A stretch of 64,000 nucleotides of DNA from assembly GCA_014155875.1 (NCBI GenBank), contig JACEFZ010018157.1:598001-662000 (forward strand), in the 5' to 3' direction. Shown here piece by piece: positions 45,356 to 58,069 of this stretch (the first letter of the stretch is position 1; each line of letters begins with the position of its first letter). A program made the translations under genes and the position numbers. The notes beneath the pieces were generated by a model. The model saw only the letters and a program-made list of their open reading frames with translations. It was not told the origin of the DNA and did no database searches. The stretch is from Cepaea nemoralis. Taxonomy: Eukaryota; Mollusca; Gastropoda; Stylommatophora; Helicidae.

Positions 45356-45714
45356 TTATGCTTTTTTTGAAGCACAATGTAGCAAACTATCGTCTGTCAA
45401 GACGTCTAGGTGCCAGATATATAAGTTGTAGCAATTATTAACTTATAGTGTGAATACATTTATTATGTTAGAAGTAAGCATATTGTTTTAAATATTATTT
45501 ATTTAAGATTGAATTGTTGATTAAAATTGAGCTGTGATGTTAGATGTTTCTACAGTAATGAAATACTGTAAACCTTACCAATTGTGTTGTCATTCCTTGA
45601 ACCTGTATGAAGCACGTATTGTAATTTTGCTTGAATTTCAACACTTGGCAATGTATATTATTTTTATTGCCAAATTCTTTTCAGAATAGTCATATAAACA
45701 GATGATATCGTCAT

Positions 45715-45965
45715 CACAATAATAACTGCTGAGGAGAAGACGCTGGCGCTGGAAAGGACACACTGATAAAATCTGATAATAGTGTAACTAGAAAGTTGTA
45801 TCTGTGGAATCCACGGGGTAAAATAAATAGAGGATGGCATAAAAACACACCGGGAAGAGACTTATAATCATAGATGAATAATATGGGGAGGTCACAGAGG
45901 GAGCTGCAGGAAATGGCACATGTTGCATGTGTTGATTGGGGGGACTATCTTCTAATGGGGAATAA
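45715..45965 (+). pseudogene. LINE C-terminal fragment, family I
   Basis: RRWRWKGHTLIKSDNSVTRK, LWNPRGKINRGWHKNTPGRDL and a following DWG match the C-terminus of a widespread RTE-type ORF2 (WxGHTLRK...WNPQGKRKRGRPxxTW). Confidence 0.75.
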
Positions 45966-46084
45966 AGGGCAGAGTAAGAATAACAAATGCAGGCACTTTT
46001 TATGACTTGTACCGTTTACAACATGCCTTGAAAAAAACTGCTATTTCAGATTTTGAGTTGTTATTTTTGCAGGTTATGTCTCTT

Positions 46085-46378
46085 CATGAATTGCTTGAAA
46101 AGGGCTAATGAAACTGGAACCTTGCATACAACAATAAGAAAGAGACAAACAGCTTTCTTTAGCCATGTGATGAGAAGAGAGGCATTGGAGAACATTGTGA
46201 CAACTGGAAAGAGCAATTGGAGAAGAGACAGAGGCCGACCAAGAGAAATGATGCTGGATGGAGTGAGATGGTGGCATGGAAGAATATCATCAACAGAGTT
46301 GATCCAGAACACCAAAGTTTGAGATCTGTGGAGACCATGAACACCTATGCCAGCTGACAGGGCACATGATGAGGTCTC
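46085..46378 (+). pseudogene. LINE 3' end fragment, family B
   Basis: RANETGTLHTTIRKRQ, FFSHVMRREALENIVTTGK, RDRGRPREMMLDGVRWWHG, then a stop at 46,320 and the usual GACCATGAACACCTATGCCA end with a short TGATGA tail. Confidence 0.85.
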
Positions 46379-46689
46379 TTCACCAATGTTTCAAATTATT
46401 TGTCCAGAGAAACATAAAGTTATATAAGAATCTGAAATTACATAAAATGTATTTGCATGTTGCAGAGAATATGTTAACTAACAGAACTGGAGAAGTTGCT
46501 GGATAATTTATCAAGTTTAACATGTTAAGATGTTCAAAAATATTATGAAAGAGAGTGGTAATTTGCAGTTGTACTGTTGTATGCATGTTAACTCCACATA
46601 TATTTTACCTTCAGTGTTGTGTTACTGTGTTTAGTGTCTTTTTACCCTTTTAAACATCATTTGTTATAGCACATTTTCACACATGCTCC

Positions 46690-47075
46690 CTTCATCAGTA
46701 ACTAACTTCCCATGCTGATGGCACCAGTGGCAGGCTGATTGAACAAATCACCCCTTCATCAGTAACCAACTTCCCATACTCATGCTACCAGTGGCATGAT
46801 GATTGAACAATCGCCCCTTTCATCAGTAACCAACTTCCCATACTGATGCTACCAGTGGCATGATGATTGAACAATCGCTCCTTTCATCAGTAATCAACTT
46901 CCCATGCTGATTCTACCAGTGGCAGGCTGATTGAGCAATTGCTCCTTTCATCGGTAACCAACTTCCCATACTGATGCTACCAGTGGCAGGTTGATTGAGC
47001 AATCGCTCCTTTCATCAGTAACCAACTTCCCATACTCATGCTACCAGTGGCATGATGATTGAACAATCGCCTGCA
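46690..47075. repeat. 64-bp tandem repeat, 6 copies
   Basis: CATCAGTA starts at 46,693, 46,757, 46,821, 46,885, 46,949 (variant) and 47,013, exactly 64 bp each. Units contain ACCAACTTCCCATACT and CCAGTGGCATGATGATTGA. Confidence 0.95.
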
Positions 47076-47329
47076 TTCTCCACTACGGGTTGAGTGCTGC
47101 CCAGACCCTCTGCTTACTTCCCACCCCCAGCGATTGAATCAGTCTCTCCAGGCTGACTGCTGCTGCTTGTCTGGGCGGCCAGGTGTGTTGTGACAAGACT
47201 GAGGTGGTGAAGGCTTCTGGGATCGAGCATAGATATATGTGGGTGTCTAAGGATGAAACCGGCTCCATGGTGAGGAGGTCCTGATCCCACATGTCACATT
47301 CAAAACACGGCTGTGGTAGATTTGGCAGC

Positions 47330-47490
47330 AGACCACCTTACATTGTTTTGTTTTTTTACGAAATGGTATGGGTGCCGGTCGTTCGGAAAGCAATGGCAAA
47401 CTACTGAATGTAACCTTGCCAAGAGATCACAAACAACAAAAATAATGCTGGGGTTGACTGCTACATCTGGTAAAAAGATGTGCAACTAAC
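47330..47490 (+). repeat. SINE family A, copy
   Basis: CGTTCGGAAAGCAATGGCAA, ACTACTGAATGTAACCTTGC and AATGCTGGGGTTGACTGC; head missing. Confidence 0.8.
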
Positions 47491-48220
47491 TAAAGATGAA
47501 ACAGCTATATCAATTGAAGATCAAAATAGAGATTTTGGAAGTCAGTTCTGAGAATGTTTAAGTACATCATAACCACTGAAGAATATCGTGGGATATTCTG
47601 AAGCCATTACTTTAGAAAAATTAAGTATAGTAATGGAGGCCTAAATATTATTTTTAACTAATCAGCACCATTACTGTGTGATGCAGGTATAACATAGAAA
47701 TATAGAACATAGTCTGAAAAGAATAAGAGCTGTTGGTACAGAGGTTGTCCTAGATGTCAGTCAAGAGAAGAAACAATACATTTGATGATCTGGATTAGAG
47801 ACCTGGGAAGATTAAATAAAAGAATACAAATAGAAGATCATGATATGGTATTTAGGTCAAGGGAGTCATACAGAAAACAACATAAATACAAGTTGATATG
47901 TGATTCTTAGACTGATGGACTCTGCAGATGTCAGATTAAAGAAACATATAATTTAACATCTGTAATGTTAAAGTCTACAATACCTGCAAGATATTTGCAT
48001 ATTAAGAGTTTATTACATTACAGGAATTGTCACATAACTTTGAAAGTCATTGATATAAAACGTGTAGTATTCACATCTCCAGATCCATTTTGTGATGGTC
48101 ACATTATTTACTACGCAGACAGCAATATTGTGTAAGTAAATACACTTTCCATAACAGCAAATTGACACAAATGTATACACCCTGAAAGCTGTCTGGCCTG
48201 TTTTAAGACTTTCCCTAGTG
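47491..48220. other. unassigned AT-rich sequence
   Basis: No ORF with a domain, no repeat match. Confidence 0.3.
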
Positions 48221-48223
48221 GCA

Positions 48224-48400
48224 TCAGATAGCCCCATGATTTTTAGGGGTGAGAGGTCGTCAGATAGCTCCATGATGATTAGGGGTAAGAGGTCATCAGA
48301 CAGCCCCATGAGTTAGGGGTAATAGGTCGTCAGATAGCTCCATGATGATTAGGGGTAAGAGGCCATCAGACAGCCCCATGAGTTAGGGGTGAGAGGATTA
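48224..48400. repeat. 34-36-bp tandem repeat, 5 copies
   Basis: Alternating subunits TCAGATAGCTCCATGATGAT + TAGGGGTAAGAGG and TCAGACAGCCCCATGAGTTA + GGGGTAATAGG. Confidence 0.85.
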
Positions 48401-48404
48401 TATT

Positions 48405-48700
48405 TTAGACCATCTGGTTTGGTCTCTCGCCACAGAGCAACAAGCTGCCTGCCAAGAGCATCATAGAAAGCACCAACTCAATAGCTCCTGCAATGAGAGA
48501 GAGAGAGAGGGGGGGGGGCATAGACCCACACCATTCCCAGGTGTCTTTAGATAGATCACATTCATGGTCTGAATTATGCAGTCCAAACACGAACCCACAA
48601 TTTTCAGAGCTTGAGACAGATGACTTGACCACTTCGGTACAGACAGACATCACCACTACAACCCTTCTCCCGATAACTCTGAAAGAGTGTTGAAATAATC
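48405..48700 (-). repeat. tRNA-headed SINE, family S3, copy 2
   Basis: Minus strand head ACCGAAGTGGTCAAGTCATC with GTGGGTTCGTGTTTGG (B-box-like, about 48,585-48,600), ending CTTGGCAGGCAGCTTGTTGC. A (GA)n/(G)n tract at 48,496-48,520 interrupts the body. Confidence 0.65.
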
Positions 48701-49690
48701 TAGTGTATCCTTGAATATCTGTATCCACCTCAGAACAAAATGTTACACATAAGAATTCAGAATTGCATTACTGAATACCCCATTCTGCATTTGTTCATTG
48801 TAAAAGAAAAGATTTGATGATTTTATGATCTAGATCAGGTGATATTGAGATTCTTCATTAACTCTGTGATATAGTTTTGGTTTATTTCTTTCCATATTTG
48901 GTGTTGATAACTGAACTAATTTAAGGGGGAAAAAGATCATCTTGAAGTGTTTATTATAATATTTTCAGCTTTGCCCATAATTCTTAACATGTGATCCCCA
49001 ATGTTGAATCTCTGACAGCACCTTAGCAAGGTTGTGATGTTGAATTTATTGTTCACTGCACAAGTAAATATTCATATTTTGATGTTGATTATTTTGTCTT
49101 TATTCTTTTTTTTTTCCATTTCTTTGTATGTATTGTGAGATAAGCCTAGAATAACAAACGCAAATTGATGAGTTTCATAATTAAAAAGAAAAAAAGGAAC
49201 TCATCTTAACCATCAGTGTTGAAGTGTTTGTGATATTTCCTTACTGACTTCTTGATAAATAGATTCAGTGATTGATGCTGGTGTGGGCAGTTAAGTGTGA
49301 AACTGGTTACTATGACAGCAGGCAAGAATGGCTTTAATGTGTAGCTAACCAGCATGCAACAGGAATAATCAACATCCACACCCTTCAACTTCTGCTCGGG
49401 GAGATCGAACTCAGTCACATCGATTCTTCATTATAATCATAAGTCTCCCATAGTCTAATTCATTGGGCGTGACTCCTACTTGAGTTGTTATGCCATGAAC
49501 AGTTTCAAACTTGGGGTGATTATGTGATAGTGAAAGATATGTAAATTACAAATACCTCAGAAACTCTTGGTCACAGTCTACAAGTGCGCTAACAATATTT
49601 TGATACAATTTAATTAACTATTCTGAAATATTCAAAAACTGCTTGATTAAATGTCATAACTCAAAACTGCTAAATTAAATAAAATGAAGT
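48701..49690. other. unassigned sequence
   Basis: AT-rich; nothing recognised. Confidence 0.3.
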
Positions 49691-49694
49691 ATCA

Positions 49695-49825
49695 CCCTTG
49701 TCTGTTGTATAGTATGCTTGTAGGGTATTGCTCATGTCTGTTGTATAGTATGCTAGCAGGGTACTGCATCATGTCTGTTGTATGGTATGCTAGTAGGGTA
49801 TTGCATCATGTCTGTTGTTAGTCTG
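49695..49825. repeat. ~38-bp tandem repeat, 4 copies
   Basis: TGTCTGTTGTATAGTATGCT followed by (A/T)G(C/T)AGGGTA(T/C)TGC recurs four times. Confidence 0.85.
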
Positions 49826-49839
49826 TTTTAAGAAGATGC

Positions 49840-50115
49840 AGAGTAGGTCAGCCTGGACGATTGGATAAGAGTGCTCACTTTTAAACTTCCAGTGTGCTGA
49901 TTGTGAAGTAGTGGGGTCAACCCCTACACCCGTCAGCTGGACTAAAATGTTGACTTCTCGTTCTTGACTTGGGACATAAATTACAGGTACCTCTGACGTC
50001 GGAGTGGGGTTCACCTGATGATGAGGGACACTGGTAATAGGGAAAGCTAATCCACACGCAAATGTGTCCAGTGCACTAGAAGTAGTAGCATGAGTGTGAA
50101 CTATACTTGAGTTCA
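49840..50115 (+). repeat. tRNA-headed SINE, family S2, copy 2
   Basis: Head GGTCAGCCTGGACGATTGGA, TAAGAGTGCTCACTTTTAAA and GTGGGGTCAACCCC; the body matches 10,130-10,290 reversed (GACTTGGGACATAAATTACA; GGTTCACCTGATGATGAGGG). Confidence 0.65.
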
Positions 50116-50484
50116 GAACAAGTGAGCACGAAAAACAAGAAAGAAGAAGAAGCTGCATCAAATCACTTGGAGAACTCCAATACTGATGGCTTGTGTGGCA
50201 GTTTATTATTAGAGACAGAAAATGAAATTGTGCGTTTACAAAAATATGTCATCATTTTGAAGATGTATAGTTTGGGTTTGATAAAATGAAATATAGTTAA
50301 ATTATCCAAATGTCTTTGGATATTAAAAGTGATGGGAAAGATCTCAGAAGAAGAAATAATATTTACTACAAACAAACAGCAGCAATTAAAGTGGGAACTA
50401 AAGTGCAAGTATGAACACATACAGCAAGGTGTAAGAAAAGGCTGTGTTTTGTCATGATATCTTTCATCACCATTCATACATTCA

Positions 50485-50840
50485 TTCAGTAGCATGTCCT
50501 TTGCAGAACCTCATTTCCATAAAAACCTTCTGGAAAAGCCTCTTGATCATAAGTAAGATGTCCCGCATCCGATACAGCCATCTGGAGATTATCCGCCACA
50601 TCCTGCACCCATCTTCTCTTTGGCCTTCCTCTTCCTCTCTTCCCAGGCATATTATTGTTCTCTCTGAACTTTCATGACATTTCTAGTGACCAAAATATTT
50701 CAGTTCTCTTTGTCTTTAATAGCCAACCTTCTTCAGTATTCAGCTCTTGAAGTATGGATACATTTGTTCTTTTCTTTATCCAAGATGTTCTTAGAACCTG
50801 TCTGTAACATTTATATTTGTGACATGTTTGATTGAGTTGC
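50485..50840 (-). pseudogene. LINE 3' fragment, family F
   Basis: Complement of the family F tail: CTCTTCCTCTCTTCCCAGGC = basic GKRGRGRxK coding, preceded by CATCCTGCACCCATCTTCTC (RRWVQD), and the adjacent AATAGCCAACCTTCTTCAGT segment shared with 59,810. Confidence 0.7.
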
Positions 50841-53800
50841 CAGAGGACCTAGTTTGTAGTGTTCTCTGGAGATATATCTTGAATAATAAATACCAAGATA
50901 AAGGATATGATTTAGCACGTTTTGTCTAGAGGTCACTCAAATGAGCTAATCATTCCCGCAATAGCCTTTTTGGAGAACATTTTTCTTTTGGCTCAAACCC
51001 CCACTGTGAGACTACTATGTATCTACACAGAAATTTATATAAGAAGTAAAATAGTTCACCCAAGGCCAGAGAAGATCTGAACTATTAGCGCCTGTACAAC
51101 TGAGGATCCCTCTCACTCATTATACTGTTGACAGTGTGCTGTTCGTCCGTCACATAGATCTTCTATATATTTTGTCAGTATGACCTATATCAGTTCAAGT
51201 AGTCCTTCAATTTTTGCAGACAAATAAACTTCAACAATAACTGTACATTACATCTGTTGGACAGGACATCTACATGACAGTTTCTTGACAAAAGTGGAAC
51301 ATACATTCACAAGGAATTGTTTACACCACAAGTGTACAAGATAGACATCATGAGATACCTGACATCTATACAGGACTTTTCACAATATGTATAACCAACC
51401 ACAGCACTTAAGACAGTCACCAGAGACAACACTTGACAGCAACTGTACAAGAAATTCACTGGGGACATGTACTTGAAACACTGGTTCAATCATACTGTTT
51501 ATTGAGCTGATGGTGAGTCTAGTGATGACCATTGTTCATCTCATTTGTCATGTCAACACCTCAACAGGTACATACAAATGTACAAATATGCTAACATGCA
51601 TGCCGATAAACATGATACAACACTCCTACTCCCTCCCCCAGCTAATAACTCTCCTCCACCTCTCCTCTCTAATCACCACTACCCCAGTCCGTTACAGTAT
51701 CATTCTATATTATCATTTCCTGTCTCTTGGGAATTTAAGAAATCCTATCCATGGGCAACCCAAGGAAGAAACTACTGTTCTGGGTCTGTTGGATCCTTTT
51801 ATCATCAGCATGGATGTTGGACTAGCTCCAGTTAGCAGCTTCCCCAGAATAACTTCATGGCAGATTCATTCCTCTTGAAGATAAGATTTGGTAGGATGAT
51901 ATGATACTGTCTCTCACCATTGACCAGACTGTCTGTGAATGCTGATACTGGGATACTTCAAAAGTTGAGGATAACACTCTCCTGACATTGGGAGATGTAT
52001 ACTCGGTACATGCAGAATATGACTTGCTGAAGAAACCCAGAGATAGGAACAAAATCCAATATACTGCAGCCCCTCAGTCAGTCCAATCTCACCTACACTT
52101 CGTCACATTCTTCAATCACTGTGTGAGTACCATGCTGGATATTTTCTAAGTTGAGTCTTAGATAAACAAACACTGCAAGTCACTGCACCAGTTGACTCTG
52201 AATGTTCCTTGATGTTGTTCTCAGTGGACATTTGATTGAATCAAAGATCACTGTCCAGTTCACCACATTTGCAGTGCTTCAGATGGTGTTATGCTCCCAT
52301 TTATGCATTCAGCTGTTGAGAGCTGAGAGAAAACTCTTACTGATATTCCCACATTTTGATAGGGAGTCACATCTGGATCTAGGACTTCTGGTTAGTTGTC
52401 CCAGATGATATATGGATGCCTCTCCTCCATCCTCCTGTTCTCTGTTGATATATAGAATGGCACAACATCTCTTCACATGTGTTAAAAGATGATGTTATCA
52501 TACATTAACATACACAGATGGAGATGGGGGAAGGTTAAGGTTGATGATGTAGTGAATTTCACTCTGATGTACTGTGGTAATCACAAGACCATATGCTGAG
52601 ACAGGGTAGCTTAACACAATTACAAGCATTTATGTGGTCTAAGTTCCACCATGTTTGAACCACAGTAGACCTGGGCACAAGGAGGACCAGACACAGTACA
52701 GCAATCATTGTGACATAGCAACATGGGACAGGCATTGTGAAGGAAAATGGAAAATAGGCATTTACAACTGCAATATGCATTATGTATTAACTAATGGCAT
52801 TTACCAAATTAGCAGACCAGACATCCATTCCTATAGCTGTGATGTTGGTGCATGAATTTCCTATTCCATATACACTTACACAGCAATGCCAGACCTCACC
52901 CCTTTTTCACCAGACTTGTCTCACAGGTACATCATCATCATCATGTGCTCTTTCCCCACTGAGTAATGTCCACAGTAGGTAACAGAAGCTCAATTGCATA
53001 GCAATGGTTCACATATGCTCCAAGCACATATGTGGAAAACATGTTTAGTCCTTGTAAGTTTGCATGAGCCATACATTATATTCAGCCAACTAAGACACAG
53101 GTTCACACACCTATGGTTCTCTTAGGAACTAGTTTATATGAACCATCCAACAGTAGAGGTAACAGTGTAATACTTCAAAGAGAAATTATAGTAATTCTCT
53201 TGAGCTTATAGCGACCAGGCATCACATGGACTTAGCAATTCTGGCGTGCCATCACCGTCCTGTTTACATATGGATATTGAAGCATCTTTCTTTCTACTAA
53301 TGTGAGAGGCTACTTATCAAAGCACCAGCTCACTCACTCCATCCTTCTCAGCGTTTTACAAAGGAACTTGTACAAGTTTACATCACTCATTCCAATCCAG
53401 ACTGCCATTTGTTAACTCGCGAGAGCAAAGGTACAGTTGATTCACGAATAAGTCATCCTAGGCATGAAGAATGCACAAGGGGTTTTGGTTTTGCGAATCT
53501 GCATGAGTGTGCCACACATTCATCAAGCATACGCAACCAGTCACAACAAGGGATTGATATGCACTTGGAGTATACAGCGTGAAAGACATGTCAAGGTTGA
53601 AGATGCAGTATTCAGAATACTGGCGCACAGAAGTTAGGTTTTCCACTTTCACATTTTATTCATAAAATACTCTTATATTCTTCTCTTTCGTACATTAGGC
53701 ACAACTACACATCAAAGTATGTTTTAAAGTGGTACCTGTTGTCCAGAGAACAATATATTATCAGATCTTTAAGGGCATTGGTGGGTCATCACATCAGACT

Positions 53801-53984
53801 AGCGACCGCTCTTCGTGAAATTCCCGCTCCTACTAATTAGATTTTAAAATATGGCCCAGGGATAGCGTGGGCTCATTACCTATTAGCCAATCAAAAGACA
53901 AGCGCATACCGCCGCCTCCCCCAACTCGTTCTGGAACCTACGATCTAATAATAGCCTTTCTATTTGGGATGGTCCCCGTTAAGA
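50841..53984. other. 3.1-kb stretch without recognised features
   Basis: Read on both strands: only short open frames without domains, no repeat shared with the rest of the window and no convincing exon. It could be intergenic DNA or old unrecognised repeats. Confidence 0.4.
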
Positions 53985-54960
53985 CTTAAAGTATATTTAT
54001 GAAATGTGTCGGACTGGAAATGGGGATTCTGTTCCATCATGCTACAATATTCAAAGGCATTTATGCGCTGTTTCAGCTTGTTTAGTAAGTGGTCCAGGTC
54101 TCACAGGCATATGTTGCAATGGGAAAGATGCATGCTCTTAAAAATCTAATTTTTGTAGTTCTATCTGTCCCACTCCACAATGTATTCAGTTGTTTTAGTC
54201 TTTGAAGAGCAATAGATATTCATCTTTTAATGTCTATCATTGTTGGTAATCAGTGACTCAAGATGTTCAAAATTGTCAACCACCTCCAATGTTTCCTCAT
54301 TAACATATATTTCTTTCTCTATAGTAGTTTTATCTGGATCATTATCTTTGTTTTGCTATGTTAAGATATAAGTTGTGATTTTCACTATTCCTTTTGGTTG
54401 AGGTTATTAGGTTTTCTATACCATTCTGTGGTGTGGATAGTAATACTGTATCATCAGCATATGGAATCTCTGGTATTTCATGACCACCGATATTTAGGGC
54501 ATCATATTGCTCCCTGGTTATATCATCTCTGACATTTTTCTTATATTTTCTGCGTACAGGTTAAAGAATTAGGGAGACAGCAGACAGCCATGACGGACTC
54601 TTTGCTTGATGTTAAACCAGTCTGATGTCTTGCCATCTAATCTAACCGCTGCTTGTTGGTCTAGATAGAGCATTTTTATGAGTTGTATTGCGTGTGATGG
54701 AAAGCCCATATTTCTCATGATTTCCCAAAGTTTCTGATCATGTACACAGTCAAATGCCCTTTGAATAATCTACAAAACATGAAAATAGGTTTACATTAAA
54801 TCTCTGCACTTCTCTATTATCAAACACATGTTGAGTATGCGATCTCTTGTTCCTCTTCCTTGTCTAAATCCAGCTTTAACCACGTTAATATTCTCTTCTT
54901 TCATTTTGTTATGAAGTTTCCTCTCTATAAAAAGAATTAATAATGATAGAGGTCACCGTT
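53985..54960 (-). pseudogene. LINE reverse-transcriptase fragment, family H
   Basis: The minus strand gives KAGFRQGRGTRDRILNMCLI (about 54,880), an AFDCVHDQKLWEIMRNMGFP block (54,690-54,750), LYLDQQAAVRLDGKTSDWFN and RQRVRHGCLLSPLFFNLYAE (54,560-54,610). This is RTE-type RT with a mutated GVRQGC motif. Downstream, VDNFEHLESLITN (about 54,270) is the post-RT region. Several stops and frameshifts; the YADD motif is lost. Confidence 0.85.
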
Positions 54961-55339
54961 TTACCAAGAAAACAAGTTGGAGGTTTAATACAAGCAATCA
55001 GCATAATGCAGATAGCAGAGTATTCATGGCTGAAAACACAAAATACTAATACTATACTCTTTGAATATTGTGATAATAGTTCAAATGAGGGCTTTCCTTG
55101 AATCTTCAGAAATAAGGGTTATAATATATCAAGGAAAAAGATATCACCGAAATGTGTTATTACGTTAGAATGAAAAATATTTAACCAGGTCAATAATTTT
55201 AGATATGTGAGGGCATGCATAACATCTACAGAGTATCCACAGGGATAAGTGGACAACTCTGCAACCAAGCAGAGTAGGGTAGTTTCTTGTCCCGACAGTC
55301 GGAAAAGGCTGTCAAAGGCAGGTACAATACCGCGTGTGA
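54961..55339. other. unassigned sequence
   Basis: No recognised features. Confidence 0.3.
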
Positions 55340-55600
55340 TGTATGGAAGGCCTGTCTCTCTATCCGAGGGGTTACGCGACTTTCTCCGTAATCCCGTTTA
55401 TACACGCAGGGTCTCGCAGCGCGCGAGAATTGGAAGCGGTTCTACCCGCGCAGGTGACTTGCGGGATAATGAGCCGGCCGCTCAGAAAGCAATGGCAAAC
55501 TACTGGGCGTAATCTTGCCAAGAGATCAACAATCAGCTCAAAGATGCTGATGTTGACAGCAATGTCTTGTAAAGGATATGCGAATTTTAAAAAAGATGTA
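55340..55600 (+). repeat. SINE family A, near-complete copy
   Basis: Head GGGGTTACGCGACTTTCTCC, GTAATCCCGTTTATACACGC, then the core and ACAGCAATGTCTTGTAAAGG, ending in ATGCGAATTTTAAAAAAG. Parallel to 33,225-33,472. Confidence 0.85.
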
Positions 55601-55679
55601 TGGAATACAAGGGGAAACAACCATATTATCTTCTCAAGAATTCATGCATTTCCATGTCACTGTCATTGAATATAAGGAG

Positions 55680-56340
55680 ACTGCTGAAATGTTATGTAGA
55701 ACCGGGTTTGCTGCATGACAATGAAACATGGAATGCTAATGATTGAACAAATTAGGAAGTCATGGAAATATAGTTCCTGAGATGAGTGTTACGAATACCT
55801 TGGACTGCTAGAGTAGCAACCTGGATGGCTTGGCCACGTGGCATGGTCGAGACAGAAACATGGAGCTGATCTACGACTCTAGTGATCAAGTGAGATGGCA
55901 AAATATGACCGCCCACGCTTATCGGCTTGGTACATGATGGATGGCTAGAGTAACTAACAACGATTGTTTGAAAGAGGCTACTTTCAGTTCAGTATTTGTG
56001 GGGGGGGGGGGGGGGGGGAATAATAGTTCGGCCTCGTTCAACCTGCTTCTTCAGCGTGGAATATAATTGAGGTCTGTTTGTGTGTGTGTGTGTGTGGATT
56101 TCGATTATATCTCCTTTTTTTCTCTCTCTCTCTTTCGAGTTAGCCATAAACAGCTCGGGTTATATTTTCCCCTCTGTTGAAAAGGCTAATGAAACTAGAG
56201 CTCTATACACAGCTATGAGGCACAAAACAGCATTGTTTGGACATGTTATTCATTCGGTCGTTTACTCTTTGGACGTGTTATTCTTTCGTTCGCTTACTCT
56301 TTGACCGTGCTATTCTTTCGTTCGCTTACCCTTTGGACGT
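55680..56340 (+). pseudogene. LINE family B fragments, rearranged
   Basis: LKCYVEPGLLHDNET-type coding at 55,685, TWMAWPRGMVETETWS (55,820), and a second partial copy from 55,945 and 56,180 (KANETRALYTAMRHKTALFG). A G-run (56,001-56,018) and (TG)n at 56,077-56,095 lie between. Confidence 0.65.
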
Positions 56341-56870
56341 GTGATGAGAAGCATTGGAGAACATCGTGACAACTGGTATGATTGGTGGTGAAAGCATTGG
56401 AGAACATCGTGACAACTGGTAAAATCAGTGATATAGGCATTGGAGAACATTGTGACAAATGGTAAAATCAGTGATATAGGCATTGGAGAACATTGTGACA
56501 AATGGTAAAATCAGTGATATAGGCATTGGAGAACATTGTGACAAATGGTAAAATCAGTGATATAGGCATTGGAGAACATCGTGACAACTGGTAAAATCAG
56601 TGATATAGGTACTGGAGAACATTGTGACAAATGGTAAAATCAGTGATATAGGCATTGGAGAACATTGTGACAAATGGTAAAATCAGTGATATAGGCATTG
56701 GAGAACATCGTGACAACTGGTAAAATCAGTGATATAGGCATTGGAGAACATTGTGACAAATGGTAAAATCAGTGATATAGGTACTGGAGAACATTGTGAC
56801 AAATGGTAAAATCAGTGATATAGGCATTGGAGAACATCGTGACAACTGGTAAAATCAGTGCTTTCATCAT
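56341..56870. repeat. 43-bp minisatellite derived from LINE family B, ~12 copies
   Basis: Unit GGCATTGGAGAACATTGTGA + CAAATGGTAAAATCAGTGATATA. It encodes the LINE peptide ALENIVTTGKIS and is continuous on the left with a family B LINE fragment, showing its origin. The array resumes at 57,571-57,800 after an inserted LINE. Confidence 0.9.
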
Positions 56871-56879
56871 TCATTGGCA

Positions 56880-57570
56880 CCTTGCCGTCTTGACAGACGA
56901 TAGTATGTGCTTTAAAAAGGCATAATAACTTTTACTTATGGCGGTAGCGAATGTGATTGATAAGGCCAATTCGCGCTGTAAATGTTCGTTCGCAGTCGGT
57001 GCATTAGAACACGTGGTCGTTTCCACTATCATGCACCATCTTACGTCTCACACGCTCGGTGTGTGACTTATCTGCAATAATTTTCTCCTTTGTCTTTATT
57101 CCATTTCTGATGTTTGCCCTCCATGCAACACGTTCAGCAGCGACTTTCTCCCACTGTGCATTATAAATGCCTAATCAATCATGTCCTGCTTACACACATT
57201 TTTATATCGTAGTAGAGGCCGACCCTGAGATCTCTTACCCATCTGTAATTCACAAAAATAAGATGTCCTTTGGTATTCTACCACCATCCATCCTCCTAAG
57301 ATGTCCTATCCATCTGTCTACGAAGACTGAGCATGGAATAAACCGTCACACAGCCTGATCTTTCCAATACTTCAGTATTTGTGATTTTGTCTTGCCACTT
57401 AATACCAAGAATTCTTCGCAGACACCACATATGAAAGCTGTTTAAACGTTTCACTTGGTGTGAGTAAGTTGTCCAGGTTTCACTGCCATAAAGAAGAGTA
57501 CTGAGGACACAGGATTGATAGACAAGGACTTTTGTTTTGGCAGTAAGCTTCCTGTTCTCCCAGACTCTTT
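56880..57570 (-). pseudogene. LINE fragment, family E, inside the 43-bp array
   Basis: The minus strand reads LLYGSETWTTYSHQVKRLNS, FHMWCLRRILGIKWQDKITN, TEVLERSG and CCMEGKHQKWNKDKGENYCR; stop-broken. The 43-bp array continues on both sides, so this is an insertion into it or a block captured by it. Confidence 0.8.
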
Positions 57571-57945
57571 TTAATCAGTGATATAGGCATTGGAGAACAT
57601 CGTGACAACTGGTAAAATCAGTGATATAGGCACTGGAGAACATCGTGACAACTGGTAAAATCAGTGATAGGCCTATAGGCATTGGAGAACATCGTGACAA
57701 CTGGTAAAACCAGTGATATAGGTACTGGAGAACATCGTGATAACTGGTAAAATCAGTGATACAGGCATTGGAGAATATCGTGACATCTGCTCAGATCAGT
57801 GAGCGGGACAAGGCAGACTAAAGAGAAATGATATTGGATGGACTGAGACGATGCCGCGGAGGAATATCATCCTCAGAGCTGGTCCAGAACACCAAGGACC
57901 GAGATCTGTGGAGAGATATGAACGCCTACGCCAATTAAAAGGAAA
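57571..57945 (+). repeat. 43-bp array right part and LINE family B 3' end
   Basis: About five more units (57,571-57,790) run directly into the normal LINE tail (AGAGAAATGATATTGGATGG; CCAAGGACCGAGATCTGTGG; GAACGCCTACGCC). The expansion thus sits inside a single LINE copy. Confidence 0.85.
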
Positions 57946-58069
57946 TCAATTGGGGAACCCGTTGAGGCCAACACGCGGTGATGGTGAATAATACCAAATG
58001 GAAGATTCGTGACAAGCTAAGAGCAAAATAGGTCAAACATAAGATGAAAAGTATCTTTCGTAAGTAGTC

